From Cristatella mucedo (lineage: Eukaryota; Bryozoa; Phylactolaemata; Cristatellidae), in the NCBI GenBank assembly GCA_009760855.2, contig WPIO01000025.1:1969501-2033500 (forward strand): 64,000 nt of DNA, read 5' to 3'. The stretch's first letter is position 1, and every line of letters begins with the position of its first letter. The position numbers were made by a program, and so were the translations under genes. A model generated the notes under the pieces. It worked only from the letters and a program-made list of their open reading frames with translations. It had not been told where the DNA came from and did not search any database. Below, piece by piece: positions 23,261-35,669 of this stretch.

Positions 23261-25153
23261 GTGAGGTCTGACTCCCCAGAAATCAAGGGCTCAGCCGAAA
23301 ACTTTTCAGCCTTCTTTACTGAAAAAATTGTGCACATTCATGCCTCCATTAAGCCCCCTCCTACCAAAACAATCGCTGTTCCTCCACCTGTGACCTTCCC
23401 TAAAAGGTTCTCCAACGTTTTTGCAAGCGATGTGGCTGCCCTAATAAGGTCTAGCAAAAAGAGCTCGTCTCCTGAAGACCCCATACCTTTGTCTCTGTGG
23501 TCTTCACTAGCAGACCAGCTTAGCCCTGCCATAACCAAGATTTTTAATGCTTCTTTAGGAAAAGGGTTCGTCCCCAAGTCCTTCAAATCGGCAATCGTTA
23601 GACCTATTCTTAAAAAGCCTGGATTAGACACAGAGGTCCTCGCAAACTATCGCCCAGTTTCCCTTCTTCCGTTCTTATCAAAGATTCTTAAAAAAATTGT
23701 TGCTAAGCAGCTGGTTGAACATATTGAAAATAATGGAATGTCAGAAACATTTCAATTAGGGTTCAAGAGGCAGCACTCTACTGAAACTGCTCTCCTCTGT
23801 GTTAACAATGACATTCTACGTGGCAACGACGACGGGAATGTCACTGCCCTAGCTCTGCTAGATCTGCCTGCTGCCTTCGACAGTATTGATCACAAAGTTC
23901 TGCTTGAACGATTGAGAACAACGATCGGTCTGGCAGACGAAGCCCTGGCCTGGTTTAAATCTTACTTGTCTGATCGTGTTCAATCCGTGTCGTGTGGGGG
24001 TCAGGTCTCAGACACGAGAAGGGTCACCCGTGGAGTCCCTCAAGTGTCTGTATTTGGTCCCTTGCTGTTCTCCATTAATACGCAACCTCTGGGAAAAGTG
24101 ATTAAGGTCTATGGAATAGGATATCACTTCTATGCTGAGATACTCAGATGTACTTGTCATTCAAACCGTCGGAATCTGCTGCGGCAACTGAGAATAATAA
24201 TAATAATAATAATGCACTTGATAAAGCGCATACAGAGAACTTAATCTCTTTCTAGGCGCTTTACATTTACTGCAAAGGGAAGGAGAAACTGAATACTTGC
24301 CTTGCCGATATTTGGTCCTGGATGTCGGAAAACTTCCTGAAGTTAAATGATGATCAAACCGAACTGCTGCTCATAGGACACCCTAAGCGTGTGGCTGGAT
24401 TAAAATGCTTTGCCGTTCTAATAGGTGATGCTATTGTGCGGCCATCACCACCACTCGAAATTTAGGTGTCATGTTCGACAGCTGCCCCAATTTCAAAAGC
24501 TTCACTCAGAAGACTGCCTCTACAGCTAGCCATCACATCCGATCCCTGTCCAAGATTATGAGCTGTCTCCCACAGTGGCTTGTAAAAATTTAACTAGCTC
24601 TCTAGTTCTGTCTCGGCTTGATTATTGTAATTCCCTATTGGCTGGGCTGCCAAAGAAAGCTAATATGCCACTACAGCGGACAATGAATATGGCTGCAAGG
24701 CTGGTCTTTAAGTCCCAGCGGTTTGAGCACGTGTCTCCTTTGCTGAAGGAGCTAGGATGATTTCCGGTTGAGCAAAGGATACAGAGCAAAGTTCTTACGC
24801 TGACCCACAAGGCCCGCCACGGCTTGGCTCCTTCATACCTAGCTGAGCTGCTGCATCAGTTTCAGCCTGTTTGCACGCTCGGGTCCTATGTGGACGATGA
24901 ATTAGCTGTCTCTTTCCTCCGCTTAAAGATAGTTGGCGACAGAAGCTTTAGCTCTGCAGGTCCTCGACTGTGGAACTTGCTTCCACAATTCTTACGCAAC
25001 GGCAGCTACTCTCCTACTGCCGGCTATGGCACATCTTTTTCAGTGGTCCTGAGCTGCTACTTCTATGCTACTCACTACCTCAACTGCTCTCCTGACTCTG
25101 CTATGCTTCCCACATTCTTTTTGTTACGTGAGGCGAAATCTGTTGGCTACTGA
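23261..25153 (+). pseudogene. LINE B reverse transcriptase, broken
   Basis: The RT carries SSSPEDPIPLSLW, LANYRPVSLLPFLSKIL, FKRQHSTETALLCVNNDIL, LLDLPAAFDSIDHKVLLERL (P for S) and RGVPQ. A one-base loss inside the catalytic box turns YADD into YAE and shifts the frame near 24138. In-frame stops follow near 24592 and 24758. The C-terminal part (LDYCNSLLAGLPKKA, GDRSFSSAGPRLWNLLPQFL, LLREAKSVGY and a stop) is otherwise readable. Upstream codons in other frames back to 22880 belong to the same ORF. Confidence 0.85.
24195..24282 (-). mobile_element. 88-bp LINE A tail-only insertion in LINE B
   Basis: On the minus strand it reads CCCTTTGCAGTAAATGTAAA, the stem-loop, then (ATT)n. It is flanked by GAGAA (24190-24194 and 24283-24287). 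Removing the insert and one GAGAA restores the B frame across the junction (T-E-K-L-N-T). Confidence 0.8.
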
Positions 25154-25239
25154 ATGCTTACCAAAAGCCGCTTAGGCTGTGAGTATGCTATACAAAACTT
25201 TGTGGAGTTACAGACGGAAATACATTACATTACATAGAT

Positions 25240-26650
25240 GCGATGGTGAAGTGAGGAGCAGCAGACAGCATTGACGTGTAGAGCCTGACGGGAAAGATTA
25301 GCTGCAGGGAGTGCCTGCGAATGGTATGGGGATACACGTGTGTGTGTGTGCTCAAGCGTGCTCACGAGTATGCGCGCGCGCGTGTGTGTGTGTGTGTTCG
25401 CGAGTAAATGTATCCGGCCGAAGACGATATCTCCAAGTACAGACTGCAAGATCTGAAGACTGGAAGGGCTGTGCTACACGCCCTTTCCTAACATTTGCGC
25501 CTGTGATTTAATCCTTCAGATCCCTTTATATGTAACACAAAATGCTCATCCTGAATAAAGGAAAAGGATATGATGTTTTAGTTAGTTTTTACACTGGCAA
25601 AGATTCTCTAGAAGAGTTTCGGCTATACCCGACTGACCAGCCAAAATAAATCCGTGAATGTCATGGGACAAATATGGTTAACTTAGATCACTTCTGCATA
25701 CTACTCAGCTGAGCTTCCCGCCTCATTCCCCACTCAGTTTCTACCAAGGCATATACAAGTGAGCCATCACCTTCTAATTGAGTAGTAGATTCAAACAACA
25801 CCACGGCCATATTTGCTAAATATATCATCACTTACCAGCTGTGATACCTTCAGGTGATGCACATTTTCGAAGATACACAGGCCTTAAAAAAGCTTATTTA
25901 AAGGTGCATTTTAACAAAGAGTTCAGGCTTCTGGGGTGTTTTTATTAGTAATAGGGAACAATCGTAACGATAACATGTAACTCTATTGATTACTGCATCC
26001 ACCATAGGTGATTTGAGATATGTAAGCCACTAGTACAACAGCAAATATGCATGCACTTTCCACTATGTAATATCACGGGAGGCTATCCATTCATTCTAAG
26101 TTTAAATTTTAAACTAACCTTGAAATAGGCCAATAGTCCCTAAAAACTTGGCTTGTGACTAGAGAACGGTGATCAACTTGAAGTTTAATTACTTTTATTA
26201 TTAGACTAACAAATTGACGTCTTGCGGCTCACACTTGATCAGACAGAATTGCTAATGTGTCAAATAACTATTAGTTTACTCTGAAGTCGTGCTAGGATAA
26301 AAAATTGAAATAGCTCAGGAATGAGTGGACGTTTTATATATGCGGTAAACTACAAATCGCTTTCTCCAAGAAGTACTATACGTATTAGGCCATCATATTT
26401 GCTTTACGCAGCCCGTGGGAATGAGGTCCCAAGTCCAATATATCCGCGTGAAAGCACTCGCCTTGCTCCTCTAAGTAATCACCCACTTTCTCCTTAAGTG
26501 CTTCTAGATGAGCATCGAGGCTACGGATATTGAAAGATATCCTGCATCATAATGTGCGTTATTTCTTCAAGAGAGTCTAAGCCAGCTGCTCGGTGTCTTC
26601 AGCTTTGCAGCTGCTCTGAAAACCATTAACCTCTTCAAATACAGTTTTTC
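25240..26650. other. No gene; GT/GC tract only
   Basis: Apart from the alternating tract at 25335-25398, nothing is recognised. Confidence 0.5.
25335..25398 (+). repeat. (GT)n/(GC)n alternating tract
   Basis: GT runs flank a run of GC dinucleotides. From 25369 to 25397 purines and pyrimidines alternate without a break. Confidence 0.9.
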
Positions 26651-26658
26651 AAAGCTAA

Positions 26659-26762
26659 CTTCTCTCTCTCTCTCTCTCTCCCTCTCTCTCTTTCTCGCTC
26701 TCTCTAGCTCTCTATCTCTCTTTCTCTCTCTCTCTCTCTCTCTCCCTCTCTCTCTCTTTCTG
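26659..26762 (+). repeat. (CT)n-rich microsatellite
   Basis: About 100 bp of CT repeats with a few interruptions (CCC, TTT, AGC, CGC). Confidence 0.97.
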
Positions 26763-26859
26763 TTTTGTATATTGGCCAATTCGTCGCACCCTATGATTGT
26801 GTTCTGTGGTCTAGTGATGGCATCAGCTTTTAACTTGCCTGTGTAAAGTTTATTTTTAT

Positions 26860-26937
26860 ATTTGCAATTGTAAAGTGCCTAAAAAAGATTGAGTTATCTG
26901 AGGGCGCTTTATCAAGCATGTTATTGTTATTATTATT
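26860..26937 (+). mobile_element. LINE A tail-only fragment
   Basis: It contains TAAAGTGCC...GAGTTATCTGAGGGCGCTTTATC and an imperfect (ATT)n tail. The upstream LINE body is absent. The outer stem is kept through a G-T pair. Confidence 0.6.
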
Positions 26938-27164
26938 AAATGACTAATATAAACGTTCGGCCCTGCCAATGCAATACCGCCGTCCAGGTTGAAGGCAATA
27001 GACACAAGAACGCCTGGCTATCGGCAGAGCATATTTTACGAATCACGCCTGGTATTTCAAAACGGGAACCTTCGAAGGAGTTCGGCCTCTCACGAGCCGA
27101 AACAACAAACGTTACTCCCTCTATAAAGCATTATCTAGCTGCGCCACCATCTGAAGGGACAATT

Positions 27165-27165
27165 C

Positions 27166-27257
<92 letters not shown>
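27165..27257 (+). repeat. (AT)n microsatellite
   Basis: About 90 bp of AT with one G substitution at 27203. Confidence 0.97.
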
Positions 27258-27260
<3 letters not shown>

Positions 27261-27689
27261 ATTGTAGGTATTAGAAAAAAGAAAGAGCTACATCAATCCA
27301 CTCGATGTAGCAACCGTACGCGCAGAAGCAAGTGTGAAGTGACTACTATTTGCATTCGGTACGACTTCAAATATTCCTCCGAGTACCAACTGGCTGCGCG
27401 GCCCTCTTGGGCCCTGAAGTGATTAAAATTTACAAAGCTAATATTCAGCACAGCCCTAATATACGATATCTCGTATTTGAGCGTATATTTGAAGTATAGG
27501 TATACAACGAACGACTCACAAGAACTTAGCGTATACTTGAGCACCAGTAGCTTTTTTTCAACGTTACCAAATTGAGAGTTGACGTGACGTAATTCATTAG
27601 TGTGTTCAGTGCTTTTGTAGCTCAGGAGCTGATGGTATGTCTCTAAGGGATTCAAGTTTCGTTGTACCACAGCTCAAATACCAGCTCTA

Positions 27690-29280
27690 TGTATGGGACT
27701 TTCAATTGAAGGTAGACTTGGCAGGAATATTTTGGACAGGCAATGCCAGATTAACAGAATGAAGGAACCAAATACGAATTACAGAATTTTGAAGCTAATA
27801 CCTTTCTTAATTGGGAGCAAGAGGTGATTGGACAGGGGTAGTGTAATATTGCAGTGGCAATATTCACGACAGATAACGCTAGTTCTCACGTTCTCCACCA
27901 ATTGTACGAGTCGTAGTGAGCGGACTGGGAGACCTGTCCCGAATAGTTTCAGGCGTCCTGACCTGATTTCACGAATTCATTGAGCAGTTTACATATGGTC
28001 ACCTTAAAACACCTAATTTAAACTTTTGCACAGATATGGTAGTGTTCTTACTTGACTGTGGAGCTGATGGAGCTGACTTAAGATAAGCAGTTTGGAAATG
28101 TGACGCTAGATTACGAGAAGAGGCATCAGCAAGTATGCTAGTAGAGGTAATTTGTTTTGATAATTTATCATTAACACTATTTTTCCATAACTAGTATATT
28201 GGTTGTGTCGTGCTTCAATTTGAAAAATTCTATTCGTCCAAGCGGAAACTTCAGGCATTTATGCTGCTCGGAAGCTATGCAAGCGTCTGAAGTTTATAGG
28301 TAGGGTAGCGTGAAAGCGTGATGGCAGCTGGGTGGTTTCAGAATGACAATTGAACCCTATATCGTGTAAATACACGTTTTAAATTAATTTGGAAATATAG
28401 CATACATTTTGAAAAGATCAGTACTTTATATGCGTACCTCTGGCTTGTCATACTTAAAAGGCTCACAAGATAACGCTCAGGCATTAACAGCTACTCGCTC
28501 AAATTTAACACTTGGACCGACCTAAAGCATTTCCACACTGTGCCTAATATACAGTTAGGACAAATTTGCTACAAACCCTGACGGTAGCTTACTTTTCGAA
28601 ATTTAAGGTTGAACGTATGTGTTAAGCTTCTATAAGGGTACTCGTTCAAGTTTCATATATAGTAACGGCGACTGGAAGACGCGGCAGAAATTGCAGAAAC
28701 TTCTCTTGGTCTATTATCAGTTTCTTATTTATTGGCCTCACTATAGCTATTTGGACAGTTTTTGGATTAAACTGAGCTTAAAAACTTGTATTAAGCTATT
28801 TTTAGTAGCTGTGAATTTAGGCATCTCAAAAGGAGACAGTAGATATGGGGTCTAGCTAAAGGGCTAGTGGCCTACCTAGACTGGAAGAGACCATTTGAGA
28901 TGAGGCAACGGGCATGGGAGGGGTCTGACATGAATTGTTCACGTTGAGTTGGAGCAAGACACTTGCGGGGTTGAAAATTCTAAAGGGGATATTTATTTAT
29001 AATGAACTTTCTGAACTTGTCAATCTTGCTGAGAACGAAGCTAGAAAAGTGATCTGCTCACTCACATTTAAGAGCCGTAGGTGTGTGCTCACTTGGACGC
29101 CGTGATGTAGGCAATTGACAGTTAACATTGGCATGTTTGAATTTTGCGTCTTTTTCTTCTCTATTTCAATGTAGAATCTAGACCTGACCTCTACTATGCG
29201 GAATTTGTTACGCAGTTGAAAAATCGCCATGTGTCAGTTGACTGGTTGATAGTTTTTAATTTCGGTCTTTCTGATAACCT
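27690..29280 (-). mobile_element. Very degenerate LINE A-like copy, with gap
   Basis: Two parts show weak similarity to LINE A on the minus strand: about 27690-28260 (around GACTGTGGAGCTGATGG, the region after RT) and about 28880-29280 (a stretch matching ADHFS-x-F-x-x-KIDK near 29010-29050). The middle is missing or unrecognisable. Boundaries are rough. Confidence 0.45.
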
Positions 29281-29284
29281 TTAA

Positions 29285-31560
29285 AGGATGAGCTGTATTG
29301 TTCTCGCTAGTTTAAAGAATGCCTTAAATATTATTCTATCTAGGTAGTGATTAATATTTTTATTGCAAGGAGAGCAAGCTTTTCTAGAACATTTGCAAGA
29401 CTTTTTTCTCGTTCCGCCAATCAAGGTAGGTAAGACTCCGAATGTAGGAAAAGCGACAAGAGAGATGAAACAAGAGAAAATAAATCAACCAACGAATTTT
29501 CGCACATCGATGGTCAGTTAGGTTATCAAAATAAATGCTTTTATCACTCATGAGATGAGAAAGGTGAGATGTAAGGAGCCTTTAATCTAAATGCGATCGA
29601 ATAATTAGAGAAATGTCGTATTTTTTCACCATAATTTTACTACCACCTCCGGCAGCTCATTGTATGAAGCAATCAATGCAAGTGATTCAAAAAATGTTTC
29701 AAAAGTTCCACTTTTTGTAATTCAGTTAGGATCTACTGACAATGTTCACTTTTACATGCACTTTAATTGAGACGGGCTGCATGTGAAAGAAAGAGAAGCT
29801 TGTAGGGTAGGCGCATGTTACGGTCAGCCAGCTTAAATATTTCAGACTCGTCGTATTGAATTTAGCATGGGGAGAGTTTCATAAGCAATTACTTCGAATA
29901 TTTAGTGGATTTTTATATGAGGAATGGGAATTACAGAGTCACATTTCTAGTGCTCCCTAGACTTTTAATTGGCTTATTGACCATTGATTTAGATTAACTC
30001 ACTGCAATTATTGAGTGACAGTTTAACGGGCTTCGTTAATATGGCAAAGACATCCTGTAAATATATCCCTTAAGCCACCTCCTTGATCTACCTTGTGATA
30101 CTTCTTCGAACTTTATTGATCGGCTGTGGCATCTGGACAGAACTAGACCGAAAACACCGAGCTCGTCGTAGTATTGGCCTTGCTTTTACGTAAACAATAC
30201 TGTTGAAGCTCGGAGCCTTAGAGCATGGCAAGTGATTTAAAGGTGCATCAACAATGCAAGAGGGTACTCGAAAACTAACGGAACACAGTAACAAAGAGCG
30301 CTCAATAACTCAAGATTTAATGCGTCCATATGTAATGCGATACATTATGTCTATATATAATGCCTAGAGAAGTCCAATCGACAGCCACGAAGGCTCGGTT
30401 TCGTCTAGCCTACTTGGCTACTGAGAAACGAAATTTCATACGATGCCCAGAGGACTTCTCAACTGAATAACTTGAGGCATGGAGCCCAATTTCTGCATGC
30501 CCTAATAAAAAATAATAAGTATATCGGGAGTTACGCTCTAGCTGCTCTGAACGCTGCCGTTTTGGTGATCTCTCTTTAAATTAATGATACCCTCAGACGC
30601 ATACGACAGTCACGGCATATGCAAGGTAGGCGTTCACGTTTGGCTTGGCCGCAGCGCTTTTTTCTATCTTAAATACTATTTATAGATTTTCATTTGTAAT
30701 TCTTATTTTTTGCTGCTGTCACTGTAGAAATCTTGTCTTTATCTTCGTCACAACGGCTGTGGCAAGAAAAAGCTGGGCTACGATGCATCTCATCAACTCC
30801 CACTAGTTAAGGCATGACTTCACGTTGGCGTAGATAGGCTAGACAATTGAGCGTCAGTTACATCTGAATAGATTCAGAATTTCTTATACTAAAACGCGAT
30901 TAGTAAACCAACCCAAGGAGGTTCTCAACTGCGACCTACGATAATCATTGTCAGGCGGCGTCCCGGCAATGCGGTCTCACTGCATGGAAGTTCTTTAGAC
31001 AGCTATGGGAAGTGATCTCGAAAGCATGCAACATATTAAATCAGTCACTTGGCAGTAGCCCCGAAAGCAGACTTTCCACACTCTAATAGCAGCTCAATTA
31101 ACCGTGAAATTGCTTGCTTTCCAAGCCTATTCATTAATACTTAAATGGTCGGAGCCACACAAAGTTAGTTGATATATATGTGCGTTAAGATTACGGCAGT
31201 ACATCTACCGAATTGACCGATTACCTAATACCAAATATCAATTTAATCATCTCAGAAGTTGCTACGAAGACACTATAACATAAACAGATTAGGGAAAATT
31301 CCCAAGTATAAAAATTGGAAGAAGAGTCTTTATGGAAACTTTTGAATTTTTTTGAAGACGACTTTTCCAAATTAAGATTTTCCATGTCTACAATAATTTT
31401 AATACAACTGCAATATTTGAGTAAACAGCTTTCGTTGACGAGGAGTCATTCTTGTTCCTACATATGCTGAAAAATAGGAAGGCATTGTCTAGGTAAGGTT
31501 ACTGTAGTTGTTTCTACGAAATATTTTACTACAATATTTTAAAATTGGTAGGTAAATATG
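29285..31560. other. Featureless AT-rich stretch
   Basis: No ORF over about 70 codons and no repeat match seen. Confidence 0.5.
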
Positions 31561-31564
31561 TATC

Positions 31565-31702
31565 TATAATTCATTTGTATAGCGCCCTAAGAAAAAATAA
31601 TCTCTTTTCAGGCGCTTCGTATTCGTAGTGGGGTTCGAGCCCACGACCTCGGCAAGACAATGGTAGGGCGAGCACCTCAACAACTGGGTCAAACCAGCAT
31701 GC
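31565..31702 (-). mobile_element. tRNA-derived SINE type 1 with LINE A-like tail
   Basis: On the minus strand the head reads GCTGGTTTGACCCAGTTG (A-box-like) and, 36-40 nt on, GGGCTCGAACCCC (B-box-like). The 3' part GAAGCGCCTGAAAAGAGATT...TTAGGGCGCTATAC matches the LINE A stem-loop, with a 6-bp outer stem kept. Confidence 0.7.
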
Positions 31703-31704
31703 TG

Positions 31705-32490
31705 AATAGCTTTTTAGATAATTTAGCTATCCCAAATCTTCCAGATTGTCTGTTACATAGCTCTTTGTCTGAATTCAAAATAAGTGAAATCATGGTAATT
31801 ACTAAAGTAGACTTGTAAGATTCTTGTAATTTCGTGACTCATTAAGGTATCAATATTCTGGCCACTGAGCAGTTGGTTTCTGCAATGCTTCTTAGAGTTA
31901 TTCACACCGGTTAATTCACACAGCTCTCTCAGTGATCTTAAGTCGGCAAGAGCGATTATCCAAGATGCCGCTAGCCTTTGGAGTTCAGACTTCCATCTAA
32001 AACATACATTGATAGCCGCAATAAACATGCAAGTTTAATTACACGCCCCATCAGGCTTCTAATCCGTTGACTTTACTGTTTACCTGCTAATACTTTTTCA
32101 CAGCGAGCGAGAGGATCTAGAATAACATAGTCTTGCATGATGTACTGCTCTTAGCATATCCCTGGCAGGTATTCTACATCTGACAGCGTCTTTGCCTTTT
32201 TGCCAGCTATGCCTGGAGAGTGAAATGAGCAGTAAACTGGCTTTTGTACCTTGAATATATCAAGCCATGGTAAATTGGTGAAGGTTCTGATAATCGGCCT
32301 GTTTGACAGTGTAGAGCCTGCCTCTCTGATGTTGGAAATATGAATCGATAAAAACCAGTTAAGAGTTGCTGAAAAAATCTCGTTCTTGGATGCCAGGACT
32401 CCAGCAGCAAATACGACAATGCACCATACTTTAAGCTTGAGGCTTAGAGATTATAACGGTATGCATTTAATACCGCAACAGGTAAGACAG
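31705..32490. other. Nothing recognised
   Basis: Intergenic DNA between the SINE and a LINE A copy. Confidence 0.5.
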
Positions 32491-32494
32491 GTAA

Positions 32495-33210
32495 GATTCG
32501 TGACATCTCGTCTCGACTTCTGCAACTCACTGCTTACTGGCCTACCAGCATGTGCGATCAGGCGATTGCAGCTGGTGCAAAACTCGGCAGCTAGGCTTGT
32601 CTGTCGTGAGCGTCGCAGTTGCCACATTACTCCACTTCTCGCCGACCTGCACAGGCTACCAGTCAAGCAACGGATTGACTTCAAGGTTTTGTCGCTCACT
32701 TTTAGGTCCCTTCATTCTATGGCTCCAGCCTATCTCTCCGACATACTCCCCCATCAGGCTAAGCATCGTACCACCCGCTTTTCGGAATCCAACAGTCTAC
32801 AAATACCTCGTACAAACCTTAAATCCTTTGGAGACCGTGCATTTAGTTCGTATGCTCCCAAAGCCTGGAACTCCCTCCCGACCTGCGTCAGAACATCCCC
32901 CGACCTGACCACATTTAAAAGGAACCTCAAAACACACCTATTTAGGACAGCATTTAGTGGGTCCCTGTGATTCGTCCTTGATGTGCTTATGGGTGCTGAC
33001 ACTGTGCATGCTGCCACTAACCACATTCGCATGCTGACCCTGTGTATGTCACCCCTAACCATGTTATTCATTTTGTTTGTTTTTCAAGCATGATTTTACT
33101 TACCATTCAATTGCATTTCCGTTTGCAGCAAATGTAAAGCGCCTAGAAAGAGATTAAGTTCTCTGAGGGGGCTTTATCAAGTATATTATTATTATTATTA
33201 TTATTATTAA
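32495..33210 (+). mobile_element. LINE family A copy, 3' end, well preserved
   Basis: It starts at ATTCGTGACATC inside the ORF. The C-terminal 159 codons are open to the stop after TAFSGSL (32970). The 3' UTR, stem-loop and (ATT)n tail end at 33210. TAAGA occurs at both edges (32492-32496 and 33208-33212), a likely short target duplication. One base in the stem (GGGGC for GGCGC) weakens pairing. Confidence 0.85.
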
Positions 33211-33212
33211 GA

Positions 33213-35325
33213 GCTTGGACGCGCTCTAGAATCAGTTTGATTTTTATGCATCCGCATATGCTTGTCTTCAGGATAATCAAATAAACTGCTGCACTAGTTC
33301 AAGGTAGTTGACTATCCTTTGCTCTTATCTCTTCTTGTGCTTAGGTAACAGAATGCAGCTAAGAATCTCTCCCACCGCGGTGTTGCCGAAGAAAAATTAA
33401 GCCCTAGTGTCTGAGACTTGAATATAGTATCCAGGATTTTTTCAAACCACTAGTCTGAAGGCAGAAATATTTTGGTGGCTCTACATTTTGGAAGTGTTGT
33501 TTTACTTGCAACGCCGGATGCTTGCTGCATGTACATGGAGCTGCTTTGGTGTTGCCGCAAGGCTAATACAATACATTCAGATCTGTTGAGAAATTTTCAG
33601 ATCTGCTAGAATAATTAGTTGTTAAGGAGATAGGCTCTTTAGTTTTCCACCACTTAATTATTCAGATCGGCACAGAAATTGCGGGTGCATAGGTACAAAT
33701 AATTCAGAATTCAGCTCCATTTGGCTGGAGTATTTGAGTATCAATTACAAGCCCTGGCTTCTGAACACTGTATTGGATCTCGAAGGAAGTGCAGTTTTGA
33801 TAACTTAATCAATTTACCATTAGACTAGTAGTTCAGGGTTGTTCTTAGTTGGACGTAAAATAATGTTTGATTTAATTTGGTTGTAAAGACGGTGGCTTTA
33901 GGCTGCTCTTTCTTTTGAAATTTAATGAAATCTTCAGGAAATCATATTCTTGCTTTGAGCCACGTAATAGCGCTTTCTTCTATGGTAGAGTCAAATTCAG
34001 TTGTTGGTTTAATAAAAAAATGTAAGGTAGTGCATGCTAACATTCATACATTTCTTGTGTGTCCTCAGAAACCCGCTACCACATTAAAATAGTAAGCAAA
34101 CTCAGCTCGAATGCACCGCCTGATGAAATAGATATCAATGCCAATCCCTCAAAAAGTCTTTTTAATTATGAAGCAAGGAATGACAATTAATATTTGTGCT
34201 TCACTTGAGTATCGGCAAACTGTTTCTGGATGGTATTATGTCAGCTGCAAGCAAGCACAACTATTCACCTCCTGGTAGCCTCGACTCATCACTTTGCAAG
34301 CAGATGCCTGATTTCCGTATATTCCACAGCATACCGACGAAGCTGACCATATGCCATTATACGGTGTTTTACTGTCGTTGCGACTTTGCTGTTTTTGCTG
34401 TTTTAGACTGATTGTTTAACCTAATCTTATGCAGCGGACTCCTCTTTTGCAATTAGCTCAAGATAAGTATTGGCTATTTCCGTGCAATCCTGTTTTCTAA
34501 AAATGGCGAAAAGGTCAGTTTTACTGTAAATTTTTAGTTTCAACTATGTAAGCAATAGTTCAAAATTGGAAACGAAATAGATTCACACTTCAGATACATC
34601 GCATTGCCTTATTAATGATCAGCGTTCCGAGTTCCTATGACATCATCGTAAGGTGACTTTTTCCGTATTCTTAGTATCAATTAGGCAGAATTAGGAAGGT
34701 GTTTTAATACGTGCGGTTGAGGCTGACCTTCTTTCATATTCTTAACAAATGAGAACGTAATTATATGGAATTATCTCATTTAATCATAACCCTAACAAAG
34801 CTTGCAGCTAAAAGCTTTAATGTATCTGAGTAATGGCACACCTGCTGTCACCTCTGTAAGTGTAGTTACTGAAATGCACATATAATGGAAGCTTGGATCC
34901 ATGACCCTGAATCTCCTACCTACTCTTGACAGTCTGGCTAGGCAGAGTGGAGCTCGACTTAATGAAAATTTCCACTGTATGCATACGTTTTCTGTAAACC
35001 TAGCCAGATCTTAACAGAGCTATACGTTCCAATTTTTATGTATACGTGAATAGTTTGTCTACGTAATGCCAAGAGACTGATTAAGCTTCTGTAAAACTGA
35101 AGACGGAAAATAGTTCCCCAGACTGGCTGTCACTTCGTTTAGGCGTGCAGTGTGCAACATAGAATTTTCTGCTGCAAGACTCGATTGTAATCGGGCTAGT
35201 GAAGTGCGATAGCCTTAATCTTATTATAAGGTATAGCATCACCCTCATATTATTTTATTCTTACTTTACTTGTAACCTTGCTGATGGCAACTCGTACATT
35301 TAGCCATTTAGGGAGTTGCGAATAA
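33213..35325. other. Featureless stretch
   Basis: No domain, element or strong repeat seen. Confidence 0.5.
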
Positions 35326-35329
35326 TAGC

Positions 35330-35490
35330 GACTAAAACTCTTATAGGTAAGGCGGTTGCTTTTCACGACCTATATCCTAAAGTTATGGTTTCGAATCCTG
35401 TGATGGGCGATACTTTATTGCTGCAGCAAGCAGTGGTTATAGCTGTAAAGGCTCTTCAGCCATTATACAAAAGGGCTGTTAAATTCGGTA
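35330..35490 (+). mobile_element. tRNA-derived SINE type 2, first of tandem pair
   Basis: The head is AGGTAAGGCGGTTGCTTTTC (A-box-like) and GGTTTCGAATCC at 35387-35398 (B box with one extra T). The body GGGCGATACTTTATTGCTGC...AAAGGCTCTTC is shared with the copies at 35502 and 55095. Confidence 0.65.
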
Positions 35491-35501
35491 GCATGGTGAG
35501 C

Positions 35502-35668
35502 CGTGATTGTACACTCGGGAAGTTGGTTGCTTTTTACGACTTCTGTCTCGAGTTCGTGAGTTCGAATCATGTGGTGGGCAATCCTTTATTGCGGCGGCAA
35601 GCTGCTGTGATAGCCGTACAGGCTCTTCTATCGCTATACAAAGAGGCAGTTGAATTAGCAAGAATCTA
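35502..35668 (+). mobile_element. tRNA-derived SINE type 2, second of tandem pair
   Basis: It repeats the previous unit at about 172-bp spacing: GGGAAGTTGGTTGCTTTTTA, B box GAGTTCGAATC at 35558-35568, then GGGCAATCCTTTATTGCGGC and GGCTCTTCTATCGCTATACA. Confidence 0.65.
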
Positions 35669-35669
35669 T

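Larger units (their letters stand above)
22880..25235 (+). mobile_element. Longest LINE family B copy
   Basis: It runs from the linker after the endonuclease domain (DLHSDSPGSLDTFTDEM) through RT to the 3' tail TACATTACATTACAT at 25221-25235. It is interrupted by an 88-bp LINE A tail at 24195-24282. It is preceded by a short ATAGATAG microsatellite. Confidence 0.85.

Noticed and set aside
26567-26779. Arg/Glu-rich minus-strand ORF
   Set aside because: Translation of the CT microsatellite.
26940-27422. 160-codon plus-strand ORF
   Set aside because: Half of it is Ile-Tyr translated from (AT)n; the first part has no recognised domain.
31620-31705. A functional tRNA gene
   Set aside because: The boxes are imperfect, no acceptor stem forms and the LINE-like tail marks it as a SINE.
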